Assembly: GCF_002902905.1 (NCBI RefSeq)
Contig: NZ_CP026124.1
Coordinates: 4,278,001 to 4,342,000 of the forward strand
Length of the DNA stretch: 64,000 nucleotides
Direction: 5' to 3'
Source: Achromobacter sp. AONIH1
GTDB taxonomy: Bacteria > Pseudomonadota > Gammaproteobacteria > Burkholderiales > Burkholderiaceae_B
The notes under the pieces: model-generated
Seen by the model: only the letters and a program-made list of their open reading frames with translations
The model's database searches: none
Told to the model about the DNA's origin: nothing
Translations under genes and position numbers: made by a program
Part shown: piece after piece, positions 41,775 to 50,385 of the stretch
Layout of the letters: each line of letters starts with the position of its first letter
How positions within the stretch are numbered: position 1 is the first letter of the stretch

Positions 41775-43295
41775 GTGACCCACGCCGCCCCCGACGCGCC
41801 GGAGCGCTACAGCCCCAGGCAGGTGCACATCATCTTTTCCGGCCTGATCCTCGTCATGTTGCTGGGCACCATCGACCAGGCCATCGTGGCGCCGGCGCTG
41901 GTGCCCATCGCCGCCGAGTTCGGCGGCTTCGGCAACGTGTCGTGGGTCGTGACCGCCTACCTGCTGACCTCGATCGCCAGCACGCCGCTGGCAGGACGGC
42001 TGAGTGACATCCATGGACGGCGCAGCGTGGTCGTGGCCGCGCTCGGCCTGTTCCTGGCCGGCACGCTGCTGTGCGGCCTGGCCGTGAATCTGGACATGCT
42101 GATTTGCGGCCGGGCGATTCAGGGCCTGGGCGGCGGCGCCCTGATGGCGCTGCCGAACACCATCGTCGCGGATATCCTGTCGCCCCGCGAGCGGGGGCGC
42201 TACCAGCTCTACATCTCGGGCACCTATGCCGTCTCCAGCCTGGCCGGGCCGGTGCTGGGCGGGCTGTTGTCGGAATACTATTCCTGGCGCTGGATATTCT
42301 GGTTCAAATTGCCGCTCATCCTGCTGGCCATCGTACTCAGCTGGTTCACGCTGGCCGATCTGTCCGCGCGGCGGCGCCAGCATCGCATCGACTATCCGGG
42401 AGCGCTGCTGATGGTCGGGGCGACCGTGTTCCTGCTGCTGGCGCTGGCCTGGGGCGGCCGCCAGCATGCCTGGGACTCGCCGGTGATCCTGGGGCTGTTC
42501 AGCGCCAGCGTCGTGCTTGGCGCCTTGTTCCTGGCCTGGCAGAAACGCGCGAGCGAGCCGCTGCTGCCGATTTCCATCCTGCGCAACCGGATCATCGTCG
42601 TCACCTCGATCGGCGCCATTCTCATCACGATGGTGAACATGGCCTTGAGCATTTATCTGCCGCTCTACTTGCAGTTGTGCCGCGCCAAGACGGTGGGCCA
42701 GGCCGGGGTGCTGCTCACGGCGCCGCTGTTCGGCGTGGTGTTGGGGTCGTACCTGTCGGGGCAATACATGCGTTTCACCGGCAGGTACAAGCTGTCGCCG
42801 CTGGTGGGCCTGGCCGTGGCGACGGCCGCGTTCCTGGTGCTTGCGGTGGCGGCGGGCACGCTTGCCCTGGCTGCCGTCGTTGGCCTTTCCTTCCTGCTGG
42901 GCGTGGGCATCGGCGCGAGCCTGCCGCCCATGATGGTGGCATCGCAGAACTCGGTGCCGGCGGGCGATATCGGCATCGCCACCGCCGTGCACACCTTTTT
43001 CCGCGCGGTGGGCGGGGCGATCGGCGTGGCCGTTTTCAGCGCGGTGGTGCTGCACCTGCTGGGGCCGTTGGGCAGCCAGCTCGAGACGGCGCATGCGGCG
43101 CAGGGCACGGTGGCGGGCGACGCGGCGGCGCAGGAAGCCGTGCACGCCTTCAGCGTATTCTTCGGCGCGTGCGCCCTGACACTGGCCTTGGCCTGGGCGG
43201 CGCTGACGCGCTTGCCGGTCATTCCATTCCGCAAGACCGCCGCGCGCTTTGAAAGAGCGGAGCCGGAGTCCGGCGTCCAGGCGGACGCGGGCTAG
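41775..43295 (+). CDS. DHA2-family MFS exporter (14 TM)
   Basis: 506 residues from GTG 41775 (THAAPDAPERYS...), preceded by GAGG at 8 bases and 10 bases after the cupin stop. The motif A loop is GRLSDIHGRRSVVV and motif C-like GTYAVSSLAGPVLGGLLSEY marks an antiporter. About 14 hydrophobic segments place it with EmrB/QacA exporters. It closes the KamA operon and probably exports the end product or protects against it. An in-frame ATG at 41655 lies inside the cupin gene and is rejected. Confidence 0.88.
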   Translation: MTHAAPDAPERYSPRQVHIIFSGLILVMLLGTIDQAIVAPALVPIAAEFGGFGNVSWVVTAYLLTSIASTPLAGRLSDIHGRRSVVVAALGLFLAGTLLCGLAVNLDMLICGRAIQGLGGGALMALPNTIVADILSPRERGRYQLYISGTYAVSSLAGPVLGGLLSEYYSWRWIFWFKLPLILLAIVLSWFTLADLSARRRQHRIDYPGALLMVGATVFLLLALAWGGRQHAWDSPVILGLFSASVVLGALFLAWQKRASEPLLPISILRNRIIVVTSIGAILITMVNMALSIYLPLYLQLCRAKTVGQAGVLLTAPLFGVVLGSYLSGQYMRFTGRYKLSPLVGLAVATAAFLVLAVAAGTLALAAVVGLSFLLGVGIGASLPPMMVASQNSVPAGDIGIATAVHTFFRAVGGAIGVAVFSAVVLHLLGPLGSQLETAHAAQGTVAGDAAAQEAVHAFSVFFGACALTLALAWAALTRLPVIPFRKTAARFERAEPESGVQADAG

Positions 43296-43380
43296 CGGCG
43301 CGTGCTGTCCGACGCGCTGGCGCACGCGCTGGGGCCGGAGTGCAAGGCATGAGTGGCGCGACCACCACCACGCGCCACGG

Positions 43381-43758
43381 CGATCTCATCGGCGCCGGCC
43401 TGATCCTGCTGCTGACCGCGCCGGCGCCGACGGTGGAATGGCTGCCTCCTGAGCGCCGCTCAACGCCGGCGCCATCCTGCGCGCCTATGGCCGGCAGTTG
43501 CGGCATCCGGTCTTCATGGCGTACACGCTGGCGGGCGGCTTCGTGCTGGGCTCGCTATTCAACTACATCAGCGCTTCGGCCTTTGTGTTCACCGGGCATT
43601 TCGGCTTGAGCACGTCGCAGTTCAGCTACCTGTTCGCCGGCAATTCGGTGGCGTGGTGCTGGGCGGCGCGATCAGCAACTGGCTGCTCGGCCAGGGGCGG
43701 CAGGCCGGTGGCATCATGCTGACCGGCATCGGCGCGCACGCGCTGGCGGGGCGCCAGT
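43381..43758 (+). pseudogene. Remnant of a Bcr/CflA-type MFS transporter
   Basis: Joining frames recovers the middle of a Bcr/CflA exporter: WLPPERRS, then LNAGAILRAYGRQLRHPVF and MAYTLAGGFVLGSLFNYISA, then VLGGAISNWLLGQGRQAGG. Frameshifts lie near 43460 and 43652. The first six helices and the C-terminus are missing. The decayed copy sits between the KamA operon and the nitronate monooxygenase gene. The rest of 43296-43965 shows no supported gene. Confidence 0.75.
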
Positions 43759-43965
43759 GTGCTGTCCCGCAGATACGCCCGCACGAAATCCACCCCTGGC
43801 CAGGGCTGCGGGGGCAGGGGACGCGGCGACGGGATGGGCGCCGGAGTCCACGAGCCGGACGATCGCAAGTCTGGCATGCTTACGGCTGCGCATTTCGCCG
43901 AGTACGCTGAGCGGCTCATGCATTCCCGCCCTCGAAGGGCGAGCCCCTGATTCCCGGACCCGACC

Positions 43966-45033
43966 ATGAAGAAATCCCTGCCGTCGAAACTGCCCCTGAT
44001 CCAAGCGCCGATGGTCGGCTCCTTCAGCCCGCTGGCCGTCGCCGTTTGCCAGGCGGGCGGCCTGGGCTCGCTGGCCTGTGCGGCGCTCGGCGCCGACGCG
44101 CTGCGCGCCCAGATCGCCGACATCCGCGCGCACACCGGCGCGCCGTTCAACGTCAATTTCTTCAGCCATGTCGCCCCCGCGCCGGACGCGGCCGCGCAGG
44201 CGCGCTGGCGCGAAACCCTGGCGCCGTACTACGCCGAGGCCGGGCTGGACCTGTCGGCCGCCGGCAGCGGGCCGGGCCGCGCGCCGTTCGACGAGGCCAT
44301 GTGCGAGGTCGTCGAGGATACCCGTCCGGCCGTGGTCAGCTTCCATTTCGGCCTGCCGCCCGAGGACCTGCTGGAGCGCGTGCGCCGCAGCGGCGCCATG
44401 ATCCTGTCCTCGGCCACCACGGTCGAGGAAGCGCGCTGGCTGGACGCGCGCGGCGTGGACGCCATCATCGCCCAGGGAGCCGAGGCCGGCGGCCATCGCG
44501 GCATGTTCCTGACCGATGACATCCATGCCCAGCCGGGCCTGTATGCCTTGCTGCCGCAGGTGGTGGACGCGGTGCGCGTGCCAGTGATCGCCGCCGGCGC
44601 CATCGCCGACGGGCGCGGCATCGCGGCGGCCTTCGCGCTGGGCGCCAGCGCGGTGCAGATCGGCACGGCCTATCTGCTGACGCCGCAGGCTGGCCGCTCC
44701 GAGATCCATCGCCAGGCCGTGCGCGAGGCGCGCGACGACACCACCCGCCTGACCAATCTGTACACCGGCCGGCCCGCGCGCGGGCTGCTGACCCGCTTCA
44801 TGCGCGAGCAGGGGCCGATGAGCAAGGCGGCGCCGGTGTTCCCGCTGGCGACCGGCGCGGTCGATCCGCTGAAGGCCGCGTTCGAAAAGGCCGGCAAGGG
44901 CGATTTCTCGCTGCTGTGGGCCGGCGAGGCCGGCGCGCTGGCGCGCGAGGAAGACGCGGGCGCGCTGACGCGCCGGCTGTGGGACGAGGCGCTGGCCTGC
45001 GCGGGGCGCCTGGGGCAGGCCATGGGCGTTTGA
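43966..45033 (+). CDS. Nitronate monooxygenase (2-nitropropane dioxygenase family)
   Basis: 355 residues, FMN TIM barrel. Diagnostic blocks are LPLIQAPMVGSFSPLAVAVC, PFNVNFFSH, IIAQGAEAGGHRGMF (class I NMO loop with His as candidate base) and GAIADGRGIAAAFALGASAVQIGTAYL (split here across FMN phosphate site). It oxidises propionate 3-nitronate or alkyl nitronates, a detoxification role, or may act on a related substrate. It follows the exporter pseudogene and lies 137 bases before an ABC transporter operon; no coupling to either. Confidence 0.92.
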   Translation: MKKSLPSKLPLIQAPMVGSFSPLAVAVCQAGGLGSLACAALGADALRAQIADIRAHTGAPFNVNFFSHVAPAPDAAAQARWRETLAPYYAEAGLDLSAAGSGPGRAPFDEAMCEVVEDTRPAVVSFHFGLPPEDLLERVRRSGAMILSSATTVEEARWLDARGVDAIIAQGAEAGGHRGMFLTDDIHAQPGLYALLPQVVDAVRVPVIAAGAIADGRGIAAAFALGASAVQIGTAYLLTPQAGRSEIHRQAVREARDDTTRLTNLYTGRPARGLLTRFMREQGPMSKAAPVFPLATGAVDPLKAAFEKAGKGDFSLLWAGEAGALAREEDAGALTRRLWDEALACAGRLGQAMGV

Positions 45034-45064
45034 GCGTGGCCGGGGTCTGGTTTTCCCCGTTACG

Positions 45065-45104
45065 GCCCCCAATCGGCCGCAGCCCGATCAATGGGGGCTA
45101 AAAT
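45065..45104 (+). promoter_or_regulatory. Hairpin and possible promoter before ABC importer operon
   Basis: GCCCCCA/TGGGGGC and inner ATCGG/CCGAT form a bulged stem at 45065-45098, which may end the upstream transcript. TAAAAT at 45099-45104 is a good -10 hexamer, 67 bases before the ABC binding-protein ATG; no clear -35 is seen. Confidence 0.4.
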
Positions 45105-45170
45105 ACCGCCTCGCTGCACCTACCCAGCCACCGGCTTCTTCATTCTCGCGCCCCGCGCGCTTCCAAAACC

Positions 45171-45962
45171 ATGAAAAAACTGACTGCTGTTCTCCTCGTG
45201 ACCGCCAGCTCGCTGCTGGCCGCCTGCGGCCCGAGCGACAACGCGCCCAAGGCCGCCGCCAATGCCCCGGCGCAGGCCCGCAAGGTCGTCGTCGGCCTGG
45301 ACGACAACTTCCCGCCCATGGGTTTCCGCGACGCGAACAACCAGATCGTCGGCTTCGACATCGACATGGCCAAGGAAGCCAGCAAGCGCCTGGGCATGGA
45401 AGTCGAGTTCAAGCCCATCGACTGGAGCGCCAAGGAAGCCGAGCTGAACGGCAAGCGCGTCGACGTGCTGTGGAACGGCCTGACCATCACCGAAGAGCGC
45501 AAGAAGAACATCAGCTTCACCGCGCCCTACATGGCCAACCACCAGATCATCGTGGTCGGCACGGCCTCGCCCATCAAGCTCAAGGCCGACCTGGCCGGCA
45601 AGGTCGTCGGCGCGCAAGACGGCAGCAGCGCCACCGACGCCATCGCCAAGGATCCGGTCGCCGGCAGCATCAAGGAAGTCAAGAAGTTCGGCGACAACGT
45701 CACGGCCCTGATGGACCTGGCCGCCGGCCGCCTGGACGCCATCGTCGTGGACGAAGTGGTGGGTCGCTACCTGATCAGCAAGCGCGCCGGTGAATACCGC
45801 GTGCTGGACGAGAACTTCGGCACCGAGGACTACGGGGTCGGCGTGCGCAAGGATGACGCCGACCTGCTGGCCAAGCTGGACAAGACCCTGGGCGAGATGA
45901 AGAAGGACGGCGCCGCCGGCCGCATCGCCACCCAGTGGTTCGGCGCCAACATCATCAAGTAA
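45171..45962 (+). CDS. Polar amino acid ABC transporter, substrate-binding lipoprotein
   Basis: 263 residues. The N-terminus MKKLTAVLLVTASSLLAACG has a lipobox (LLAAC), so the mature protein is lipid-anchored facing the periplasm. The SBP family 3 fold shows in VVGLDDNFPPMGFRDANNQI, VGFDIDMAKEASKRLG and FTAPYMANHQIIVV. It delivers a polar amino acid to the permease encoded 112 bases downstream. Ligand is not determined; cystine or basic amino acids are common for this type. Confidence 0.94.
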   Translation: MKKLTAVLLVTASSLLAACGPSDNAPKAAANAPAQARKVVVGLDDNFPPMGFRDANNQIVGFDIDMAKEASKRLGMEVEFKPIDWSAKEAELNGKRVDVLWNGLTITEERKKNISFTAPYMANHQIIVVGTASPIKLKADLAGKVVGAQDGSSATDAIAKDPVAGSIKEVKKFGDNVTALMDLAAGRLDAIVVDEVVGRYLISKRAGEYRVLDENFGTEDYGVGVRKDDADLLAKLDKTLGEMKKDGAAGRIATQWFGANIIK

Positions 45963-46074
45963 ACGGCACGGACGCGCCCGCCGGCCTTGTGGTCGCGGGC
46001 GCGGCGCCCGCGCGCCCGGCGCGCGCCCGTCCACGACTCTGCGTCCGCCCCGCGCGGCGCGAACCTTCCCCTGC

Positions 46075-46728
46075 ATGGACTACGTACTCTCCCTTTTGGG
46101 GCCCCTGGCGCAAGGCGCGAAAGTCACCTTGACGCTGTTCTTCATCACGCTGGCCCTGGCCGTGCCGCTCGGGCTGGCGCTGGCGCTGGCGCGCATCTCG
46201 CGGTGGCGCGCGCTGAGCCAGCTGGTCAACGGCTATATCTGGCTGATGCGGGGCACCCCGCTGATGCTGCAGATGCTGTTCATCTATTTCGCCTTGCCCT
46301 TCGTGCCGGTGATCGGCGTGCGCCTGCCGGACTTCCCGGCCGCCGTGGTGGCCTTCGCGCTGAACTACGCCGCGTACTTCGCCGAGATCTTCCGCGCCGG
46401 CATCCAGTCGGTGGACCGTGGCCAGTACGAGGGCAGCAAGGTGCTGGGCATGAGCTATCTGCAGACCATGCGCCGCATCGTGCTGCCGCAGATGGTGCAG
46501 CGCGTGCTGCCGCCCATGAGCAACGAGACCATCACGCTGGTCAAGGACACCTCCCTGATCTACGTGCTGGCCCTGAACGACATCCTGCGCACGGCGCGGG
46601 GCATTGTGCAGCGGGACTTCACCACCACGCCCTTCCTGGTGGCCGCCGCCTTCTACCTGATCATGACGCTGGTGTTGACGTGGTTCTTCCAGCATCTGGA
46701 AAAGCGCTATGCCAAGTACGACCAGTAA
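46075..46728 (+). CDS. Polar amino acid ABC transporter, permease
   Basis: 217 residues, five membrane segments. The HisMQ signature is complete: [19 protein letters not shown] and the EAA loop [20 protein letters not shown] followed by [20 protein letters not shown]. It forms a homodimeric channel in the inner membrane with the ATPase encoded by the overlapping next gene. ATG 46075 is preceded by a CCTTCCCCTGC stretch without a strong ribosome site. Confidence 0.94.
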   Translation: MDYVLSLLGPLAQGAKVTLTLFFITLALAVPLGLALALARISRWRALSQLVNGYIWLMRGTPLMLQMLFIYFALPFVPVIGVRLPDFPAAVVAFALNYAAYFAEIFRAGIQSVDRGQYEGSKVLGMSYLQTMRRIVLPQMVQRVLPPMSNETITLVKDTSLIYVLALNDILRTARGIVQRDFTTTPFLVAAAFYLIMTLVLTWFFQHLEKRYAKYDQ

Positions 46729-47500
46729 TCCCATGGATCGTCCCGTCATGATCCAGGCCGACGGCATCGTCAAGTCCTTCGGCGCCAACCGCGTGCTGGA
46801 CGGCGTCTCGCTGACCCTGTCCAAGGGCGAGGTGGTGGCGGTGATCGGGCCGTCCGGCTCGGGCAAGAGCACCTTCCTGCGCTGCCTGAACCACCTGGAG
46901 ACCATCGACGAGGGCAGCATCGCCGTCGAGGGCGAGTTCCTGGCCCAGGCCGCCGCCGGCGGCCGCAGCCAGTACGCGTCTGACGCGGACGTGCGCCGCA
47001 TCTGCCGCAAGATGGGTATGGTGTTCCAGTCGTTCAACCTGTTCCCGCACATGACGGTGCTGCAGAACGTCATCGAGGCGCCGCTGACCGTCAAGCGCAT
47101 GCCGCGCGACGCCATCGTGCCCAAGGCCGAGGAACTGCTGCGCAAGGTCGGCCTGCTGAACAAGCGCGACAACTATCCGGGCCGGCTGTCCGGCGGACAG
47201 AAGCAGCGCGTGGCCATCGCGCGGGCGCTGGCCATGGAACCGGACATCATGCTGTTCGACGAGCCGACCTCGGCGCTGGATCCCGAGCTGACCGGCGAGG
47301 TGCTGCGCACCATGAAGCAGCTGGCCGACGAGCACATGACCATGCTGGTCGTCACCCACGAAATGGGCTTCGCCCGCGAAGTCGCGCACCGTGTGGTCTT
47401 CATGGACGACGGCCGCATCGTCGAGCAGGCCGATTCCCAGGAATTCTTCCGCGCCCCGCGCGAGGCGCGCACGCGCGAGTTCCTGGCGCACATGCTGTAG
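46709..47500 (+). CDS. Polar amino acid ABC transporter, ATP-binding protein
   Basis: 263 residues; its start overlaps the permease by 20 bases (ATG at 46733 or 46748 are alternatives that avoid most of the overlap). Walker A is [10 protein letters not shown] loop [14 protein letters not shown], signature [15 protein letters not shown], Walker [16 protein letters not shown] and switch His in VVTHEMGFA. Typical GlnQ/HisP-type ATPase. With the two upstream genes it makes a complete importer. Confidence 0.94.
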   Translation: MPSTTSNPMDRPVMIQADGIVKSFGANRVLDGVSLTLSKGEVVAVIGPSGSGKSTFLRCLNHLETIDEGSIAVEGEFLAQAAAGGRSQYASDADVRRICRKMGMVFQSFNLFPHMTVLQNVIEAPLTVKRMPRDAIVPKAEELLRKVGLLNKRDNYPGRLSGGQKQRVAIARALAMEPDIMLFDEPTSALDPELTGEVLRTMKQLADEHMTMLVVTHEMGFAREVAHRVVFMDDGRIVEQADSQEFFRAPREARTREFLAHML

Positions 47501-47520
47501 GTCGGATCCCTGATCCCGGA

Positions 47521-48057
47521 TCAGGAAGCGATATCGAGCTTTGCCATCGCCGCTGCGCTCAAGGGCAGGGCGATGGTCGCTTCCTGCTCCAGGTAATGCC
47601 GCGACGGGTCGATCCTGACCGCCAGGCCGGACAAGCCCCGATTGCACAGCCCGAACTGATGTTCCCTGGCCGGCGCGTTCAACGCGATCCGCGTCTCCAC
47701 GGACGGCGCCGCCGCCATCCGCAACCCCATGCTGCGCTTCAGCGAGCGATAGGATGCCAGGCCCTTGGCGTCGAGCTCGTCCACGCTGTATTCCAGCGTC
47801 AGGCCCATCGTGCCGTCGCCGAGCGGCGCAACCGGCGCGGCCAATTCCAGCATGGTCCAGTACCAGTGCTGACCGCCTTGCTCAAGGAACAGGCGCGTGA
47901 TCTCCAGCTCGACCCGCGTCCTGGCGGAAAGGTCGGTGCGCAGCGTCAGGCGCAGGCTGGGTGGCGCGTAGCTCACCGACAGTTCAAACCGATCGCAAAC
48001 GGCCTGGACGGCGTGATCCTTGGGGCGGCTCAGGGCGCGGGCTTGCTTGTTGCCCAT
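47521..48057 (-). CDS. Hypothetical protein paired with SUKH-like gene
   Basis: 178 residues, no signal peptide or membrane segment, mixed alpha/beta with much beta character (RFELSVSYAPPSLRLTLRTD; GTMGLTLEYSVDELDAKGL). No family is recognised. It starts 2 bases after the stop of the SUKH-like gene, so the two are co-translated. Convergent with the ABC transporter. Because SUKH proteins often are immunity proteins, this gene may belong to the same immunity or regulatory cassette, but I cannot assign a role. Confidence 0.75.
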   Translation of the reverse strand: MGNKQARALSRPKDHAVQAVCDRFELSVSYAPPSLRLTLRTDLSARTRVELEITRLFLEQGGQHWYWTMLELAAPVAPLGDGTMGLTLEYSVDELDAKGLASYRSLKRSMGLRMAAAPSVETRIALNAPAREHQFGLCNRGLSGLAVRIDPSRHYLEQEATIALPLSAAAMAKLDIAS

Positions 48058-48059
48058 GT

Positions 48060-48545
48060 TCAGGATGCCTGCTTGAACAGCGCCGGCAGTACGCGGCCCG
48101 CGATGACGGCTTCGCAGAAACCCGCCCAGCTGTCGGCCACGACCGTCACTGCTTCAAACTCGGGTTCGATGCCATGCACGACGGCGCCGGTGTCCTGGTC
48201 GATCGCCAGGAATTCGTAGTCGCCGGCCACGCTCATCAGCACGGGCAGGTGACGGTCCCAGAAGGTATGTATGCCTTGCCGGTCCTCGTCATCCTGCGCG
48301 GCGTCCAGGCTCAGGTGCTTGAACTCATCCCAGGCAAAGGCGCTGTCGGCCGTGCCGGCGTAGTCGGCGGCCGACAGGAACCAGACGCTTTCGTCGGCGC
48401 GGCACAGCAGGGCATAGCGGCCCAGGAAATCCCGGTGCGCGGCATGCGCGCCCGGCGGCGGCGTCGCGGGATCGGCGCCGCGCGCCACGGTCCAGCCCAG
48501 ATCGGCCAGATGCGCGAGTAGACGTTCATGGATGTTGTGCTGCAT
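48060..48545 (-). CDS. SMI1/KNR4 (SUKH)-like protein
   Basis: 161 residues from MQHNIHERLLAHLADLGW. Features of the SUKH fold are the N-terminal helix, DFLGRYALLCRADESVWFL, and the C-terminal block AGDYEFLAIDQDTGAVVHG followed by VTVVADSWAGFCEAVI. Family members bind and neutralise toxins of contact-dependent or polymorphic systems. No toxin gene is visible in the window, so it may be an orphan immunity protein. The upstream in-frame ATG at 48587 is unlikely. Confidence 0.75.
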   Translation of the reverse strand: MQHNIHERLLAHLADLGWTVARGADPATPPPGAHAAHRDFLGRYALLCRADESVWFLSAADYAGTADSAFAWDEFKHLSLDAAQDDEDRQGIHTFWDRHLPVLMSVAGDYEFLAIDQDTGAVVHGIEPEFEAVTVVADSWAGFCEAVIAGRVLPALFKQAS

Positions 48546-48660
48546 GCGGGCTCCGCGTTGGCCTTGCGCCAGGAAAGGACGAGGCACGCCATGCTACCAA
48601 GCTTGCGATGGCTTGGTGGTGGCCTTGCGATGGCCAAGTCTGCGTTCAAGCCCCGCGCGC

Positions 48661-49308
48661 CTACACCGGCGCCAATCGGATCAACCGGCTGACGCGTTCA
48701 GCGGCGTCCTGCAGCGCCGGCACGATCTCATCACGAATGCGTTCCCCGGGCGCTTCCTGCACGCCGGTGGAGATGCCGATGGACAGCACGCGCGCGCCGG
48801 TCCCCGGCACAGGCACGGCCACCGAGACCTGATTGCTGTCCGGATAGTCCAGCGTGCAGCATTCGCCGGGCGGCAGGCGCAGCGCGCCGGCCAGCGCGCT
48901 CGCGGGCGGCAGCACGCTGCCCACGCGCAGGTTCATCACCACCAGCCGGCGCCGTTCGGCCGGCGCCATGGCGCGGCCGATGATGATCACGCCGTCGGCA
49001 TGCGCCTCGCCCAGGTTCGAGGTGCCCGAATAGGCCTCGGCCAGCTGCTGCAAGGTTTCCTCGACGGCGCCGGACACGCCCAGGCTGTCCAGCGCGGCGA
49101 AGCCCAGCTCGAACACCTGCGGCGTCAGGCGCCAGCGGCTGTCCTCGCGCGCCGTGTATCCCTCTTCCTCCAGCGTCAGCAGGAAACGCAGCACCGTGGG
49201 GTGGGGCAGGTCCACCGCGCGCGCCAGGTCCGCCAGCGTAGGCCGGCCGTTGCCGCCGAAGGCGCGCAGGATCGCTAGACACCTCTGGATCGATCTATTA
49301 TTCTTCAT
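48661..49308 (-). CDS. IclR-family transcriptional regulator
   Basis: 215 residues, slightly short for IclR (about 250). The HTH is RPTLADLARAVDLPHPTVLRFL (residues 22-43, quoted in part) and the effector domain carries GVIIIGRAMAPAERRRLVVM and VSVAVPVPGTGARVLSIGIS. It is divergent from a Bug receptor and dioxygenase operon. Two tandem dyads in the shared region are likely its operators. The inducer is probably the carboxylate bound by the Bug protein. Confidence 0.92.
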   Translation of the reverse strand: MKNNRSIQRCLAILRAFGGNGRPTLADLARAVDLPHPTVLRFLLTLEEEGYTAREDSRWRLTPQVFELGFAALDSLGVSGAVEETLQQLAEAYSGTSNLGEAHADGVIIIGRAMAPAERRRLVVMNLRVGSVLPPASALAGALRLPPGECCTLDYPDSNQVSVAVPVPGTGARVLSIGISTGVQEAPGERIRDEIVPALQDAAERVSRLIRLAPV

Positions 49309-49310
49309 TC

Positions 49311-49350
49311 GTTCATTTAGTGATCTATATGTTCACCTAGTGAACTATAT
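49311..49350. promoter_or_regulatory. Tandem IclR operators
   Basis: Two 20-base units in direct repeat: GTTCATTTAGTGATC... and GTTCACCTAGTGAAC..., each ending CTATAT, identical at 17 of 20 positions. The second holds a perfect dyad, GTTCAC-CTA-GTGAAC. They start 3 bases upstream of the iclR ATG and 50-90 bases before the Bug gene. Confidence 0.65.
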
Positions 49351-49399
49351 CCATAAACGATGCCGACGGCAAGACCCGCGGCCAGGGAAGGAGACAAAT

Positions 49400-50368
49400 A
49401 TGAAACGCATCGCGCTTGCGCTGATGGCGGGGATGGCGGTGGCCGCCTGTCCCGTCGGCGCGCAGACGGCCTGGCCCGCCCAGCCCGTCAAATGGATCGT
49501 GCCGTACCCGCCGGGCGGCTCGACCGACATGCTGGCCCGGCTGGTCAGCCACAAACTCGGAGAGCGGCTGAAGCAGACCGTGATCGTCGAGAACAAGGCT
49601 GGCGCCGGCGGCAACCTGGGCACCGACTACGCGGTCAAGCAGCCGGCCGACGGCTACACCATCGTGATGGGCAATATCGGCCCCATCTCGATCAACCCCG
49701 CGCTGTATCCCGACCTGCCGTATAAGCCCCAGCGCGACCTGGCGCCGGTCACCATGCTGATGAGCGTGCCGAATCTGCTGGTGGTCAACCCGGCGCTGCC
49801 GGTGAAATCCGTCAAGGAGCTGATCGACTACGCCAGGCGAGCCGGCGCGCCGCTGGGCTATGCCACGCCGGGCACCGGCACTTCGCTGCACCTGGCCGGC
49901 GAACTGTTCGCCAGCACCGCCGGCGTCCGCCTGACCCACGTGCCGTACCGGGGCAGCGCGCCGGGGCTGAACGACACCGTGGCCGGCCATGTGCCGATGA
50001 TGTTCGACAACATGCCTTCGGCGTTGCAGCTGGTGAAGGCCGGCAAGCTGCGCGCGCTGGCCATCACCAGCGCCACGCGCTCGCCGCAATTGCCGGACGT
50101 GCCCACCATGGCCGAGGCCGGCCTGCCGGGCTACGAGATCTCGGGCTGGTTCGGCGTGCTGGTGCCGGCCGCCACGCCCAAACCCATTGTCGAACGACTG
50201 AACCAGGAGCTGCTGGCGGTGCTGGCCATGCCCGACGTGCGCGAGCAGATCGCGGCCATGGGCGGCATCGTCGTCGCCGACGGGCCGGCCGGCTTTGGCC
50301 GCTACATCGCCAGTGAAACCGACAAGTGGGGCGCGCTGGTGCGCAGCGCCCAGATCAAAGTCCAATGA
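49400..50368 (+). CDS. Bug family tripartite tricarboxylate transporter substrate-binding protein
   Basis: 322 residues with a signal peptide (LALMAGMAVAACPVGAQ). The Bug signature WIVPYPPGGSTDMLARLVSH, ENKAGAGGNLGTDYAVK and PYRGSAPGLNDTVAGHVPMM is complete. It is periplasmic and binds a carboxylate. No TctAB membrane partners lie nearby; such orphan receptors are very numerous in Bordetella relatives. It is followed after 17 bases by a TauD-family dioxygenase, which may act on the compound it binds or senses. Confidence 0.94.
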   Translation: MKRIALALMAGMAVAACPVGAQTAWPAQPVKWIVPYPPGGSTDMLARLVSHKLGERLKQTVIVENKAGAGGNLGTDYAVKQPADGYTIVMGNIGPISINPALYPDLPYKPQRDLAPVTMLMSVPNLLVVNPALPVKSVKELIDYARRAGAPLGYATPGTGTSLHLAGELFASTAGVRLTHVPYRGSAPGLNDTVAGHVPMMFDNMPSALQLVKAGKLRALAITSATRSPQLPDVPTMAEAGLPGYEISGWFGVLVPAATPKPIVERLNQELLAVLAMPDVREQIAAMGGIVVADGPAGFGRYIASETDKWGALVRSAQIKVQ

Positions 50369-50385
50369 ACCTGGAGGAGACTGTC

